In this document: positions 1-8,376 of the stretch, one piece after another | Layout: each line of letters starts with the position of its first letter | How positions within the stretch are numbered: the first letter of the stretch is position 1 | NCBI RefSeq assembly: GCF_035999195.1 | Contig: NZ_DASYGY010000009.1 | Location: forward strand, 2,046,001-2,110,000 | Direction of reading: 5' to 3' | Source of the DNA: Pseudoxanthomonas sp. | GTDB lineage: Bacteria; Pseudomonadota; Gammaproteobacteria; Xanthomonadales; Xanthomonadaceae | DNA: 64,000 bases | Translations under genes and position numbers: made by a program | Notes under the pieces: model-generated | Database searches by the model: none | Told to the model about the DNA's origin: nothing | The model's input: the letters and a program-made list of their open reading frames with translations, nothing else

Positions 1-9
1 TCGCGAGAA

Positions 10-38
10 GCCGGCACGCGCGAGCGTCGCCGGCTTTT
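10..38 (+). terminator. Rho-independent terminator of a gene left of the window
   Basis: A GCCGGC arm at 10-15 pairs with GCCGGC at 29-34 and is followed by a T-rich tract. It would end a plus-strand gene outside the window. In related genomes rpsU lies just before yqeY, so rpsU is a reasonable guess for that gene. Confidence 0.7.
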
Positions 39-48
39 TGTTTTGGCG

Positions 49-126
49 CAGGATTCGGGAGAGGGGATGGGGATTCGCGACAGCGCCCGCCTTCCTGCGA
101 CCGGATCCCGAATCCCGAATCACCTG
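49..126. repeat. Imperfect palindromic repeat built of GATTCGGGA units
   Basis: GGATTCGGGA and GGGGATTCG on the left (51-77) face ATCCCGAATCCCGAAT on the right (105-120). It fills the gap between the upstream terminator and yqeY. Its architecture matches the elements at 2070, 10230, 23769 and 38425, but the unit sequence differs. Confidence 0.6.
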
Positions 127-140
127 TCCCGAGAACCGCC

Positions 141-587
141 ATGTCCCTGAAACAGCAGCTCACCGATGACATGAAGGCCGCCATGAAGGCCGGCGAGAAG
201 GACCGCCTGGCCGTCATCCGCCTGATCAATGCGGCCATCAAGCAGAAGGAAGTCGACGAGCGGATCGAGCTGGACGACGCCGCCGTGCTCGCCGTACTGG
301 AGAAGATGGTCAAGCAGCGCAAGGACTCGGTGACCCAGTTCGAGGCCGCCAACCGCGAGGACCTGGCCGCCATCGAGCGCGCCGAGCTGGCCGTGATCGA
401 CACCTACCTGCCGGCCAAGCTGGGCGAAGCCGAGATCCTGGCCGCCATCGACGCGGCGGTGGCCGAAACCGGCGCCACCGGTCCGGCCGACATGGGCAAG
501 CTGATGGGCGTGCTGAAGCCGCGCCTCGCCGGCCAGGCCGACATGGGCCAGGTCTCTGCGCTGATCAAGAAGAAACTCGCAGGCTGA
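141..587 (+). CDS. yqeY: GatB/YqeY domain protein
   Basis: This 148-residue, mostly helical, charged protein has the usual length of the YqeY family, which is related to the C-terminal tRNA-binding domain of the GatB amidotransferase subunit. It starts MSLKQQLTDDMKAAMKAGEK, a typical family opening, and ends with the family-typical segment around MGKLMGVLKPRLAGQADM and a Lys-rich tail. The exact role is not settled; tRNA or ribosome-related functions are suggested because the gene usually sits between rpsU and dnaG. Here dnaG lies 3.3 kb further on, separated by three unrelated genes. The protein is cytoplasmic, with no signal peptide or membrane segment. Confidence 0.93.
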   Translation: MSLKQQLTDDMKAAMKAGEKDRLAVIRLINAAIKQKEVDERIELDDAAVLAVLEKMVKQRKDSVTQFEAANREDLAAIERAELAVIDTYLPAKLGEAEILAAIDAAVAETGATGPADMGKLMGVLKPRLAGQADMGQVSALIKKKLAG

Positions 588-645
588 GCCTGCCGCACGG
601 CGCCGGACCTCCGGCGCCGCGCTCCATCCGTGGCATCCTCGCGCC

Positions 646-1140
646 ATGGATACCCCCGCCATCACGCTGCGCCCGGCCACCCGCGCCGACATCCCGCAGA
701 TCCTCGCGTTCATCCGCGGCCTGGCCGAGTACGAACGGCTCGCCCACGAAGCCGTCGCCACGCCAGCCCTGCTCGAGACGCACCTGTTCGGCGAACGGCC
801 CGCCGCCGAAGTCGTCATCGCGGAGGTCGACGGGACGCCAGCGGGCTTCGCGCTGTTCTTCGTCTCCTTCTCCACCTTCCTCGGCCGGCCGGGGCTGTAC
901 CTCGAAGACCTGTTCGTCCTGCCCGACCATCGCGGCCTCGGCCTCGGCAAGCGGCTGATGGTGCATCTCGCGCGACTGGCCGTCTCTCGCGGGTATGGCC
1001 GCTTCGAGTGGTCCGTGCTCGACTGGAACGAGCCCGCGATCCGCTTCTACCGTCGGCTCGGCGCCGTCGGCCTGGACGACTGGACCGTGCAACGCGTCAC
1101 CGGCGACGCATTACGTGCGCTCGCCCGCGACGACGCGTGA
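646..1140 (+). CDS. GNAT family N-acetyltransferase, SSAT-like
   Basis: A 164-residue single-domain acetyltransferase. The acetyl-CoA binding motif A is visible as DHRGLGLGKRLM around residues 98-109, preceded by the strand GLYLEDLFV. The sequence SFSTFLGRPGLYLEDLFV is characteristic of the spermidine/diamine N-acetyltransferase-like branch, and NEPAIRFYRRLGA is the usual C-terminal segment. The substrate cannot be told from sequence; a polyamine or small amine is possible. The gene lies 58 bp after yqeY and 58 bp before the YihY gene, all in one direction, so cotranscription is possible. No Shine-Dalgarno sequence is obvious. Confidence 0.88.
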   Translation: MDTPAITLRPATRADIPQILAFIRGLAEYERLAHEAVATPALLETHLFGERPAAEVVIAEVDGTPAGFALFFVSFSTFLGRPGLYLEDLFVLPDHRGLGLGKRLMVHLARLAVSRGYGRFEWSVLDWNEPAIRFYRRLGAVGLDDWTVQRVTGDALRALARDDA

Positions 1141-1198
1141 ACGCAGCGGCCACGCTGGCATAACGAACCGCTGACGCGACCCGCGACACGCTGGGGGC

Positions 1199-2080
1199 AT
1201 GGAACATGCCACCCGCTTCAGTACCTTGCGAGCACGGGCGCGCCATGCCGGCGAACGCCTCAACCGCAGCCTGCCCGCCGCGCTGGTGCGGCGCTTCGTC
1301 GAAACCGACCTGATGACGCAGGCGGCGTCGCTGTCGTTCTACGCGCTGCTGTCGCTGGCGCCGCTGCTGATCCTGCTGCTGTGGCTGACCGCCTCGCTGT
1401 ATCCGCCCGCGCAGCAGTCGCTGCTGGACCAGATACAGCAGCTGGCCGGTCCCGGCGCCGGCACCGTGGCCGAGACGGTGATCCGCAACGCCAGCGACCG
1501 GCCCGACATCGGGTCGCTGGCCGGCTGGTGGAGCACGGCGCTGCTGTTCGTCGGCGCCACGGTCGTCTTCGCGCAACTGCAGGGCGCCCTCAACCTGATC
1601 TTCCGCACCGATGCCCAGCGACTCAACGGACTGGCGGCATGGCTGAAGAAGCGCGTGTTCTCGCTCGGCGTGGTGCTGGCCATCGGCTTCCTGCTGGTGG
1701 TGTCGATGGTCGCCACGACCGCATTGCAGGTGGTGTTCGCGCGCCTGCCGTCGCTGCTGCCCGCGCTCGGCTACACCACCACCCTGCTGCTGTACACGCT
1801 CGCCTTCGCGTTCTTCTACCACTACCTGCCGGACCGGCGCGTGGCGTGGAAGCAGGCCTTCCTCGGCGGCGCCATCACCGCGTTGCTGTTCGCCGCCGGT
1901 CGCTACCTGATCGGCCTGTACCTGGCGGAAGCCGCGCCCGGCAGTGCGTACGGCTCGATGGGCGCGCTGGTCCTGTTGCTGGTGTGGATCTACTACGCCA
2001 GCGTGGTGTTCTTCGTCGGCGCGCTGATCACGGCGGTGATCGACGAGCACGGGAGTCGAGAAGCGAGTGCAGAGGAGTGA
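1199..2080 (+). CDS. YihY/BrkB family inner-membrane protein
   Basis: A 293-residue integral membrane protein with about six hydrophobic segments and the family's N-terminal motif DLMTQAASLSFYALLSLAPLL at residues 39-59. Conserved features include the loop RAWxxAFLGG-like segment (RVAWKQAFLGGAITALLF) and the C-terminal GSMGALVLLLVWIYYAS. The family was once annotated as ribonuclease BN or virulence factor BrkB; its biochemical function remains unproven. The TGA stop lies inside the left arm of a palindromic repeat shared with the convergent D-lactate dehydrogenase gene. Confidence 0.92.
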   Translation: MEHATRFSTLRARARHAGERLNRSLPAALVRRFVETDLMTQAASLSFYALLSLAPLLILLLWLTASLYPPAQQSLLDQIQQLAGPGAGTVAETVIRNASDRPDIGSLAGWWSTALLFVGATVVFAQLQGALNLIFRTDAQRLNGLAAWLKKRVFSLGVVLAIGFLLVVSMVATTALQVVFARLPSLLPALGYTTTLLLYTLAFAFFYHYLPDRRVAWKQAFLGGAITALLFAAGRYLIGLYLAEAAPGSAYGSMGALVLLLVWIYYASVVFFVGALITAVIDEHGSREASAEE

Positions 2081-2122
2081 GGAGTCAGCGAAAGCCGCCT
2101 TTTCTCACTCCTCACCCTCTCC
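2070..2122. repeat. GGAGTGA-type palindromic repeat at convergent gene ends
   Basis: Left arm AGAGGAGTGAGGAGT (from 2071) faces CTCACTCCTCACCCTCT (2104-2120), with one bulged base. It separates the convergent yihY and dld stops and probably acts as a two-way transcription end. Related copies are at 23769-23846 and 38425-38493. Confidence 0.65.
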
Positions 2123-2124
2123 AC

Positions 2125-3831
2125 TCACACCTGCCCTTCCCAAGCCGCCCGCTTGCTGGTCTGCCCGATCCCGGGGTTGAACGTGTTGGTCGGATCCAGC
2201 GCGCGGTAGAACCCGGCCAGCGCCGGCTTGGCGCGGTAGAGGTGGCCGACGTTGTGCTCGGCCGGATATTCGGCGCCGCGTGCGTCGAGCAGGTCCCACA
2301 GGCGATGCTCAACGGCCAACGGATCGACGCCCTTCTTCACGATGTAGTCCTGGTGGAACACGTGGCAGAAGAAGTGCCCGTAGTAGAGCCGCGCCACCAT
2401 CGTGGTGGCCAACTCGGCCGGCAGGGTTTCCACCCACGCGCGGTCGTCGCGGCGCAGGGCGATATCCAGCGCGACGATGTCCTCGACCTGCGCGGCATGC
2501 ACGGCGCGGTAACGCACCGCTGCGCCCGCGACCGCGAAGCGCAACAGGAAGGCCTTTCGACCTTCGTCCGCATCGCAGGCGAAGAAATCGCCGTAGCTCT
2601 CACCGAAGAAGCGCTCCAGGAACGCGCGCGTCGCCTCCGCATCGCGCGTCGACACCTTCAGCAGCAGATGATGCTCGTACCGGTCGCGGTACGCGCGCAG
2701 CCGGGGCGGCAGGTGGTCCGGCAGCATCGCCGTCAGCGACTGCAGCACGCGGTCCGCCAGCCCCGGCATGCCGAGCCGTTCGCACCAGCCGTCCACGCGG
2801 CTCTTCAGTGCGAACGCCGCCGGCACCCGGCCCGTGCCGAAACGATCGATCAGCAGGAAGGTGTCCTTGCCGTAGCGGTCGCCGATGTCGAAGGCGTCGC
2901 GATGCAGGTACTCGCCGGCGATGGGCAACCGCTCGAAGGCCGTCAGCAGGTGCCGGCGCACCTCGGTGAGATCGTCCGGATCGTTGCTGCCGAGGTAGAA
3001 GACCGACGCGGCATCCTGTTCGAACGTATCCAGCCGCACCGCGAACACCGCCAGCCGTCCCGCGCACCCCGACGCCTCGTGCAGCCGTGAGGGATCGGCG
3101 TTGTAGCGCGCCGGCGTGGGCGCGTCGACCTGTCGCACGTGGTCGGCGTAGTGCGGATCCGAGGCCGCCTGCGCCGGATCGTGGTCGACGTCGTCGGCGC
3201 CGTAGTCACAGGCCTGCAGCCGCGACAGGATGACTTCCGGCGTGTCGCCCAGCGCGATGCCGAGATGGTTCACCAGCCGCAGCACTCCGTCTTCGCCGAG
3301 CTGCGCATACAGCGCCAGCTCGGTGTAGGCGGGCCCGCGCCGCACCAGTGCGCCCCCGGAGTTGTTGCAGACGCCACCGAGCACGGACGCGCCGATGCAG
3401 GAGGAGCCGATGACCGAATGCGGCTCGCGGCCCAGCGGCGCGAGCCGCTTCTCCAGCACGTCCAGCGTCGCGCCGGGCAGGCAGACGACCTGGCGCCCAC
3501 CATCGAGCAGCTGCACGCCGGTCAGGCGTCGTGTGCTGACCAGCACGATGCCGCGGTCGTAACCGTCGCCATCCGGCGTGGAACCGCCGGTCAGCCCGGT
3601 ATTGGCCGCCTGCATCAGCACGATGCGTCCCGCCGCGACGATGACCTGCAGTACCCGCCACAGCTCCAGCAGCGTGCCCGGCCGCACCACGGCCAGCACC
3701 GGCCCCTCACCGAAGCGGTAGCCCTTGCGGTAGCGGCGCGTGGCGCGGTCGCCGGTCAGCACATGGCCGCGGCCGACCGCGTCGCGCAGTTGCGCCAGCA
3801 CGGCCTCATCGGAAGGAGCGTCAACAGGCAT
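2125..3831 (-). CDS. dld: Quinone-dependent D-lactate dehydrogenase
   Basis: A 568-residue FAD enzyme, close to the 571 residues of E. coli Dld, which oxidises D-lactate to pyruvate and passes electrons to quinone at the inner membrane. The FAD-binding PCMH-type domain fills the N-terminal half (AANTGLTGGSTPDG and IGSSCIGASVLGGVCNNSGG). The membrane-associated C-terminal domain includes YGHFFCHVFHQDYIVKKG, EHNVGHLYRA and the Dld-typical ending DPTNTFNPGIGQTSKR. The start MPVDAPSDEAV at 3831 gives the expected length; the open frame extends upstream only as antisense of dnaG. It is divergent from dnaG with a 54-bp gap, and sits between yqeY and dnaG, which are normally close neighbours. Confidence 0.93.
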   Translation of the reverse strand: MPVDAPSDEAVLAQLRDAVGRGHVLTGDRATRRYRKGYRFGEGPVLAVVRPGTLLELWRVLQVIVAAGRIVLMQAANTGLTGGSTPDGDGYDRGIVLVSTRRLTGVQLLDGGRQVVCLPGATLDVLEKRLAPLGREPHSVIGSSCIGASVLGGVCNNSGGALVRRGPAYTELALYAQLGEDGVLRLVNHLGIALGDTPEVILSRLQACDYGADDVDHDPAQAASDPHYADHVRQVDAPTPARYNADPSRLHEASGCAGRLAVFAVRLDTFEQDAASVFYLGSNDPDDLTEVRRHLLTAFERLPIAGEYLHRDAFDIGDRYGKDTFLLIDRFGTGRVPAAFALKSRVDGWCERLGMPGLADRVLQSLTAMLPDHLPPRLRAYRDRYEHHLLLKVSTRDAEATRAFLERFFGESYGDFFACDADEGRKAFLLRFAVAGAAVRYRAVHAAQVEDIVALDIALRRDDRAWVETLPAELATTMVARLYYGHFFCHVFHQDYIVKKGVDPLAVEHRLWDLLDARGAEYPAEHNVGHLYRAKPALAGFYRALDPTNTFNPGIGQTSKRAAWEGQV

Positions 3832-3885
3832 GCCGGCATGGTAGCGCGACGGCCGCGCGGCCCGCCGTGGCATCCTATGCGTTCC

Positions 3886-5619
3886 ATGGCCCGCATCCCC
3901 GACGCCTTCATCGACGAACTGCTCGCCCGGACGGATATCGTCGAGGTGGTCGGCGCGCGCGTGCCGCTGAAACGGCAGGGCAAGGAGTATTCGGCCTGCT
4001 GCCCGTTCCACGATGAGCGCTCGCCGTCGTTCACGGTGTCGCCCACCAAGCAGTTCTACCACTGCTTCGGCTGCGGCGCGCACGGCACCGCGCTGTCGTT
4101 CCTGATGAACTACGACCGCCTCGAGTTCCTCGATGCGGTGGAAGAGCTGGCGCGGCGCACCGGCATGGAAGTGCCGCGCGAGACGCAGCAGCGCAACGAG
4201 AACAACGATACCCGCGACCTCTTCAACGCACTGGAAGCGGCGGCCCGCTTCTTCCAGCGCCACCTGGACGGCAGCGACAAGGCCAAGGCCTATCTCGACG
4301 GCCGCGGCGTGGATGCGGCCATCCGCACGCAGTTCATGATCGGCTACGCGCCGGACGGTTTTTCCGCGTTGAAGGACGCGCTGGGCACCGACGAACGCCG
4401 GATGAAGCTGCTCGACCGCGCCGGCCTGTTTTCGAAGAACGACCGCGGCCACGTGTACGACAAGTTCCGCGACCGGGTGATGTTCCCCATCCACGACCGG
4501 CGTGGCCGCGTGATCGCCTTCGGCGGCCGCGTGCTGCAGAAGGACGACGGCCCGAAGTACCTCAACTCGCCGGAGACCGCGCTGTTCCACAAGGGCCGCG
4601 AGCTGTACGGCCTGTGGCAGGTGAAGCAGGCCAACCAGAAGATCGCGCGGCTGGTGGTAGTGGAGGGCTACATGGACGTGGTGTCGCTGTTCCAGTTCGG
4701 CGTGACGGAAGCGGTCGCCACGCTGGGCACGGCGACCACGCCGGAACACGCCGAGCTGCTGTTCCGCAACGCGCCGGATGTCTACTTCTGCTTCGATGGC
4801 GATGCCGCCGGCCAGCGTGCCGCCTGGCGTGCGCTCGAGTCGGTGCTGCCGCGCATGAAGGACGGACGGCAGGCGTTCTTCCTGTTCCTGCCCGACGGCG
4901 AAGATCCCGACACCATCGTGCGGCAGGAAGGCGCGGCCGGATTCGACACGCGCCTGCAGCAGGCGACACCGCTCTCGCAGTTCTTCTTCGACGAACTGGC
5001 CAAGGACATCAAGCTGTCCACGCTCGACGGCAAGGCGCGCCTGGCCGAGCGCGCGCGCCCGCTGCTCGCGCAGATCCCCGACGGCGCGTTCGGCGACCTG
5101 ATGCGCCAGCGCCTGACCGAGATCACCGGCGTGGGCGCCGGCAACGCCAACCCCGCCCCGGCCGCGCCCACGCCTGCCCGGCGGACGGCGCCGTCGCGGG
5201 CCGGCCAGAAACCCAGCCTGGTCCGCAGCCTCATCGTGCGCCTGCTTCACAAACCGGCGCTGGCGCTGGCCATCGAATCGACGCATGGCTTTTCCGCGCT
5301 GCGACTGGCCGGCATGGAACTGCTGCTCGAACTGATCGATCTGGTGCACGCGCGTCCGGACATCACCACCGGCGTGCTGCTGGAACACTTCGCCGAGCGC
5401 GAGGAAGCCGCCGCGCTGCAGAAGCTGGCGATGCAGGATCTGCCCGGCGACGAGGACAGCTGGCGCATGGAAGTGCTCGACGCCGCCGTGCAGCTCGAAA
5501 AGCAGATGCTGCAGCAACGGCTCGACGAACTGCAGGCCAAGCAGCGCAGCCAAGGCCTGGACGAAACCGACAAGTACGAGCTGCGCACCCTGCTGCAGGC
5601 CCGTATCGGCCGCCACTGA
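3886..5619 (+). CDS. dnaG: DNA primase
   Basis: A 577-residue primase that makes RNA primers for replication together with the DnaB helicase. The N-terminal CHC2 zinc finger is intact: Cys39, His42, Cys60, Cys63. The TOPRIM catalytic core shows EGYMD near residue 260 and FDGDAAG near 305. A Pro/Ala/Arg-rich linker (about residues 425-445) leads to the C-terminal helicase-binding domain. ATG at 3886 (MARIPDAFIDELLARTDI) fits E. coli DnaG; an in-frame ATG nine bases earlier is possible. Neither has a clear Shine-Dalgarno. The secreted phosphatase-like gene follows after 10 bp. The normal rpsU-dnaG-rpoD linkage is interrupted upstream. Confidence 0.96.
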   Translation: MARIPDAFIDELLARTDIVEVVGARVPLKRQGKEYSACCPFHDERSPSFTVSPTKQFYHCFGCGAHGTALSFLMNYDRLEFLDAVEELARRTGMEVPRETQQRNENNDTRDLFNALEAAARFFQRHLDGSDKAKAYLDGRGVDAAIRTQFMIGYAPDGFSALKDALGTDERRMKLLDRAGLFSKNDRGHVYDKFRDRVMFPIHDRRGRVIAFGGRVLQKDDGPKYLNSPETALFHKGRELYGLWQVKQANQKIARLVVVEGYMDVVSLFQFGVTEAVATLGTATTPEHAELLFRNAPDVYFCFDGDAAGQRAAWRALESVLPRMKDGRQAFFLFLPDGEDPDTIVRQEGAAGFDTRLQQATPLSQFFFDELAKDIKLSTLDGKARLAERARPLLAQIPDGAFGDLMRQRLTEITGVGAGNANPAPAAPTPARRTAPSRAGQKPSLVRSLIVRLLHKPALALAIESTHGFSALRLAGMELLLELIDLVHARPDITTGVLLEHFAEREEAAALQKLAMQDLPGDEDSWRMEVLDAAVQLEKQMLQQRLDELQAKQRSQGLDETDKYELRTLLQARIGRH

Positions 5620-5629
5620 GGAGTCCGTG

Positions 5630-6130
5630 ATGACACGTCTTGCGCTTCTGCTTTCCACATTGCTGGCCGGCGGCCTGTCGCTCGCGGCGCACGCCACCGA
5701 CTTCACCCAACCCAGGGCTGGCCTGCATACCGGCGGCCAGCCGTCACTGGAAGACCTCGCGCGAGTGCAATCGCAAGGCGTGCGTACCGTGATCGATCTG
5801 CGCGGCGCGCAGGAAGACCGTGGCTACGACGCAGCCGCCGAAGCACGCCGCCTTGGCATGGCGTACGTCGCGCTGCCGATCGCCGGCAAGGACGACATCT
5901 CGCCGGCGAATGCCAGGGCGTTGCAGGATCTGCTGAAGGCGCAGGAAGGCGACGTGCTGCTGCACTGCGCCTCGGGGAATCGCGTCGGTGCGCTGCTCGC
6001 GCTGGGCGCGGCCCTGGAGGGCGCATCGCAGGAGGATGCGCTGACGTTGGGCCGCGCGGCAGGACTGACCTCGCTGGAGCCGGTGGTGCTGGAGCAGCTG
6101 GCGGAGCCGGACGCAGCCGAGCCGTTGTAG
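5630..6130 (+). CDS. Secreted DUF442/beta-lactamase-hydrolase-like phosphatase
   Basis: A 166-residue protein with a signal peptide (hydrophobic residues 4-20, cleavage near AHA-TD) and a tyrosine/dual-specificity phosphatase-like domain. The P-loop signature reads HCASGNRVGALL, fitting the HCxxGxxR catalytic pattern, with an upstream VRTVIDLRG strand typical of the DUF442 family. Substrate unknown; export suggests a periplasmic role. The ATG at 5630 has a GAGGAG Shine-Dalgarno five bases ahead; a GTG three bases earlier is less likely. It follows dnaG by 10 bp and may be cotranscribed. The TAG stop is part of the left arm of a palindromic repeat. Confidence 0.82.
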   Translation: MTRLALLLSTLLAGGLSLAAHATDFTQPRAGLHTGGQPSLEDLARVQSQGVRTVIDLRGAQEDRGYDAAAEARRLGMAYVALPIAGKDDISPANARALQDLLKAQEGDVLLHCASGNRVGALLALGAALEGASQEDALTLGRAAGLTSLEPVVLEQLAEPDAAEPL

Positions 6131-6264
6131 GAGCGACGTGAGTCGCGACCGTGCGAACGGCGTTGCGTGGACCTCGGACCCTGCTGGCGGACACTGCAAG
6201 ACCATGCACATCGTCACTGCCGTGCATGCCAATGGCGTGCGGTCGCAACTGACGTCGCTCCTAC
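6127..6264. repeat. GAGCGACGT-family inverted repeat, long form
   Basis: The 24-base left arm (6127-6150) and right arm (6241-6264) pair with two mismatches around a 90-base interior. Core is GAGCGACGTNAGTCGCG. It lies between convergent genes and supplies the TAG stop of the upstream gene. Other copies: 24198, 31252, 31844, 35988, 54903. Confidence 0.85.
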
Positions 6265-6270
6265 AGGGGA

Positions 6271-7209
6271 TCACCCCGCCGGCACGAACTCGATGCCGGC
6301 CGCCGATGCGGCAGGCCGCAGCATCGGCATCACCCAATGATCGACCAGCAGGAACGCGAACAACGCCATCAGGTAGACGATGGAATAGTTGAACACCCGC
6401 ATCGGGAAGAAGTCGTCCGGCGGATCCAGCAGGCGCCATGCGTACCAGAGGAACACCGCGCCCAGCACCAGCGCGCCGCCCAGGTAGAAGAAGCCGCTCA
6501 TGCCGAACACCACCGGCAGCACGGTCACTTCGACCAGCAGCACGGTGTAGAACAGGATCTGCCAGCGCGTATAGGTCACGCCGTGCGTCACCGGCAGCAT
6601 CGGCACCAGCGCGCGTGCGTAGTCCTCGCGGCGGAAGATCGCCAGCGCCCAGAAGTGCGGCGGCGTCCACACGAAGATGATCAGTACCAGCAGCAGCGCG
6701 TGCGGCCAGTCCCACTCGCCCTGCATGCCGGTCATCGTCGCCCAGCCCAGCAGCGGCGGCGCCGCGCCGGCGATACCGCCGATGACGATGTTCTGCGGCG
6801 TAGCGCGCTTCAGGAACACGGTGTAGATCACCGCGTAGCCGATCAGCGAGGCGAAGGTCAGGATCGCCGTGATCGTGTTGACCCACAGCACCAGGATGCC
6901 CATCGACAGCGCCGCCAGCACCAGCGCGAACACCAGCGCCTGCCACGGCTTCACCTGGCCCTGCACCAGCGGGCGCCACGACGTGCGCGCCATCTTCGCG
7001 TCGATGCGCGCATCCAGCAGCTGGTTGATCGCGGCGGCGCTGGAGGCGGCCAGCCAGATGCCGAGGAAGCCGAGCGCACCGCGCAGCAGTTCGGACCCGT
7101 CCGGCAGGCCATCGATGGCCAGGAACATGCCGACGATCGCGGTGAACACGATCAGCGCCACCACCCGCGGCTTGGTCAGGTCCCAGTACTGGCGGAACGT
7201 CGAGGCCAT
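6271..7209 (-). CDS. cyoE: Protoheme IX farnesyltransferase (heme O synthase)
   Basis: A 312-residue polytopic membrane enzyme of the UbiA prenyltransferase superfamily that attaches farnesyl to heme B, giving heme O for terminal oxidases. The Asp-rich prenyl-diphosphate motif is NQLLDARIDAKMARTSWRPL near residues 63-82; conserved loops VWTPPHFWALAI and YTRWQILFYT follow. Its ATG overlaps the ctaA stop by one base (TGATG), indicating translational coupling; CtaA then converts heme O to heme A. The name ctaB is also used. It is the last gene of surf1-SCO-like-ctaA-cyoE and is followed by a palindromic repeat. Confidence 0.97.
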   Translation of the reverse strand: MASTFRQYWDLTKPRVVALIVFTAIVGMFLAIDGLPDGSELLRGALGFLGIWLAASSAAAINQLLDARIDAKMARTSWRPLVQGQVKPWQALVFALVLAALSMGILVLWVNTITAILTFASLIGYAVIYTVFLKRATPQNIVIGGIAGAAPPLLGWATMTGMQGEWDWPHALLLVLIIFVWTPPHFWALAIFRREDYARALVPMLPVTHGVTYTRWQILFYTVLLVEVTVLPVVFGMSGFFYLGGALVLGAVFLWYAWRLLDPPDDFFPMRVFNYSIVYLMALFAFLLVDHWVMPMLRPAASAAGIEFVPAG

Positions 7210-8357
7210 CAATCGGGCCTGCGCAGGCGCGCGGTCAGCGACACCAGGGTGAACAGCAGCAGCACCGCGCCGGCGTTGTGCGCCACCGCGACCGGCAGCG
7301 GCAGGTTGAGCTTGACGTTGAGGATGCCCAGCGTGACCTGCGCGACGATCAGCACCAGCAGCGTCAGCGACCAGCTGCGCATGCCCGGCGTGCGGAACAG
7401 GCGCAGCGCCAGCGCCAGCACGTACAGCGCCACCACCACCGCCATGATGCGGTGGGCCAGCTGGATCGCGATGCGCGCCGCGCCATCGAGCACGCCGCCC
7501 TCGTAATCCACGCCGATCCCCCGCCACAGCACGAAGCCCTCGCGGAAGTCCGCCGGCGGCGCCCACTGGCCCACGCACTTGGGGAAATCCAGACCGCATG
7601 CCAGCGCCGCATAGTTGGCACTGACCCAGCCGCCCAGGGCGATCTGGATACCGAGCAGCGCCAGACCACCGATCAGCCAGCGCCGCAGCACGACGGCGTC
7701 GGCCAGCCGGATCGGCCGGTCGGTTGCGCGCCACGCCATCCACACCAGCAGCGAGAACGTGGTCAGGCCACCGAGCAGGTGGCCCATCACCACGATCGGC
7801 TTCAGCAGCCACGTCACCGTCCACATGCCGAGCAGCGCCTGGAAGATGATCACCGCCAGCGTCAATGCGCCAGCGCGCGCGAGATCGATGTTCGACCAGC
7901 GCAACGCGGCGAACAGCAGGATCGCTTCGCCGATGATCGCCAACACCGACGCCTGCACGTGTTCGCCGTGCATGTACAGCGGAATCGCCGCACCGACCAG
8001 GCCTGCGGCGACGAGGATCTGCGCGATGCCCCAGCGGCGGCGACGCGCCGCCAGCAGGGCCAGCACCAGCACCAGCACGCCGAGCGCGGCGGCGATGTGG
8101 CGGTGCACCTGTTCGCGCCACGCCTTGTGCGTCTCGAACGGACGGATCTCGCTGGCCACGTGGGCAGCGGCCTCGTCCACCGCCTTCGGCCACGCGGCGC
8201 GACCGTAGCAGGTCGGCCAGTCGGGGCAGCTCAGGCCGGCGTCGGACAGGCGCACGAAAGCGCCGAACACCACGACGCACAGCGTCAGGGCGACCGCCAG
8301 CCAGGCGATGCGGTGGAAGTGTCGGTAGATCACGGGGCGCGCACTGGTGTTCATCAT
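7209..8357 (-). CDS. ctaA: Heme A synthase (COX15/CtaA)
   Basis: A 382-residue, eight-helix membrane protein that oxidises heme O to heme A for cytochrome aa3. Heme-ligand histidines are visible in HRHIAAALGV, GHLLGGLTTFSLLVW, LAHRIMAVVVALYV and VAHNAGAVLLLF, and the two extracytoplasmic loops each carry a Cys pair-like site (SCPDWPTCYG; ACGLDFPKCVG). Two ATG codons in tandem (8357, 8354) are possible starts. It lies 19 bp after the SCO-like gene and overlaps cyoE by one base. Confidence 0.96.
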   Translation of the reverse strand: MMNTSARPVIYRHFHRIAWLAVALTLCVVVFGAFVRLSDAGLSCPDWPTCYGRAAWPKAVDEAAAHVASEIRPFETHKAWREQVHRHIAAALGVLVLVLALLAARRRRWGIAQILVAAGLVGAAIPLYMHGEHVQASVLAIIGEAILLFAALRWSNIDLARAGALTLAVIIFQALLGMWTVTWLLKPIVVMGHLLGGLTTFSLLVWMAWRATDRPIRLADAVVLRRWLIGGLALLGIQIALGGWVSANYAALACGLDFPKCVGQWAPPADFREGFVLWRGIGVDYEGGVLDGAARIAIQLAHRIMAVVVALYVLALALRLFRTPGMRSWSLTLLVLIVAQVTLGILNVKLNLPLPVAVAHNAGAVLLLFTLVSLTARLRRPD

Positions 8358-8376
8358 CTGTCGTTCTAGCGGGGGC

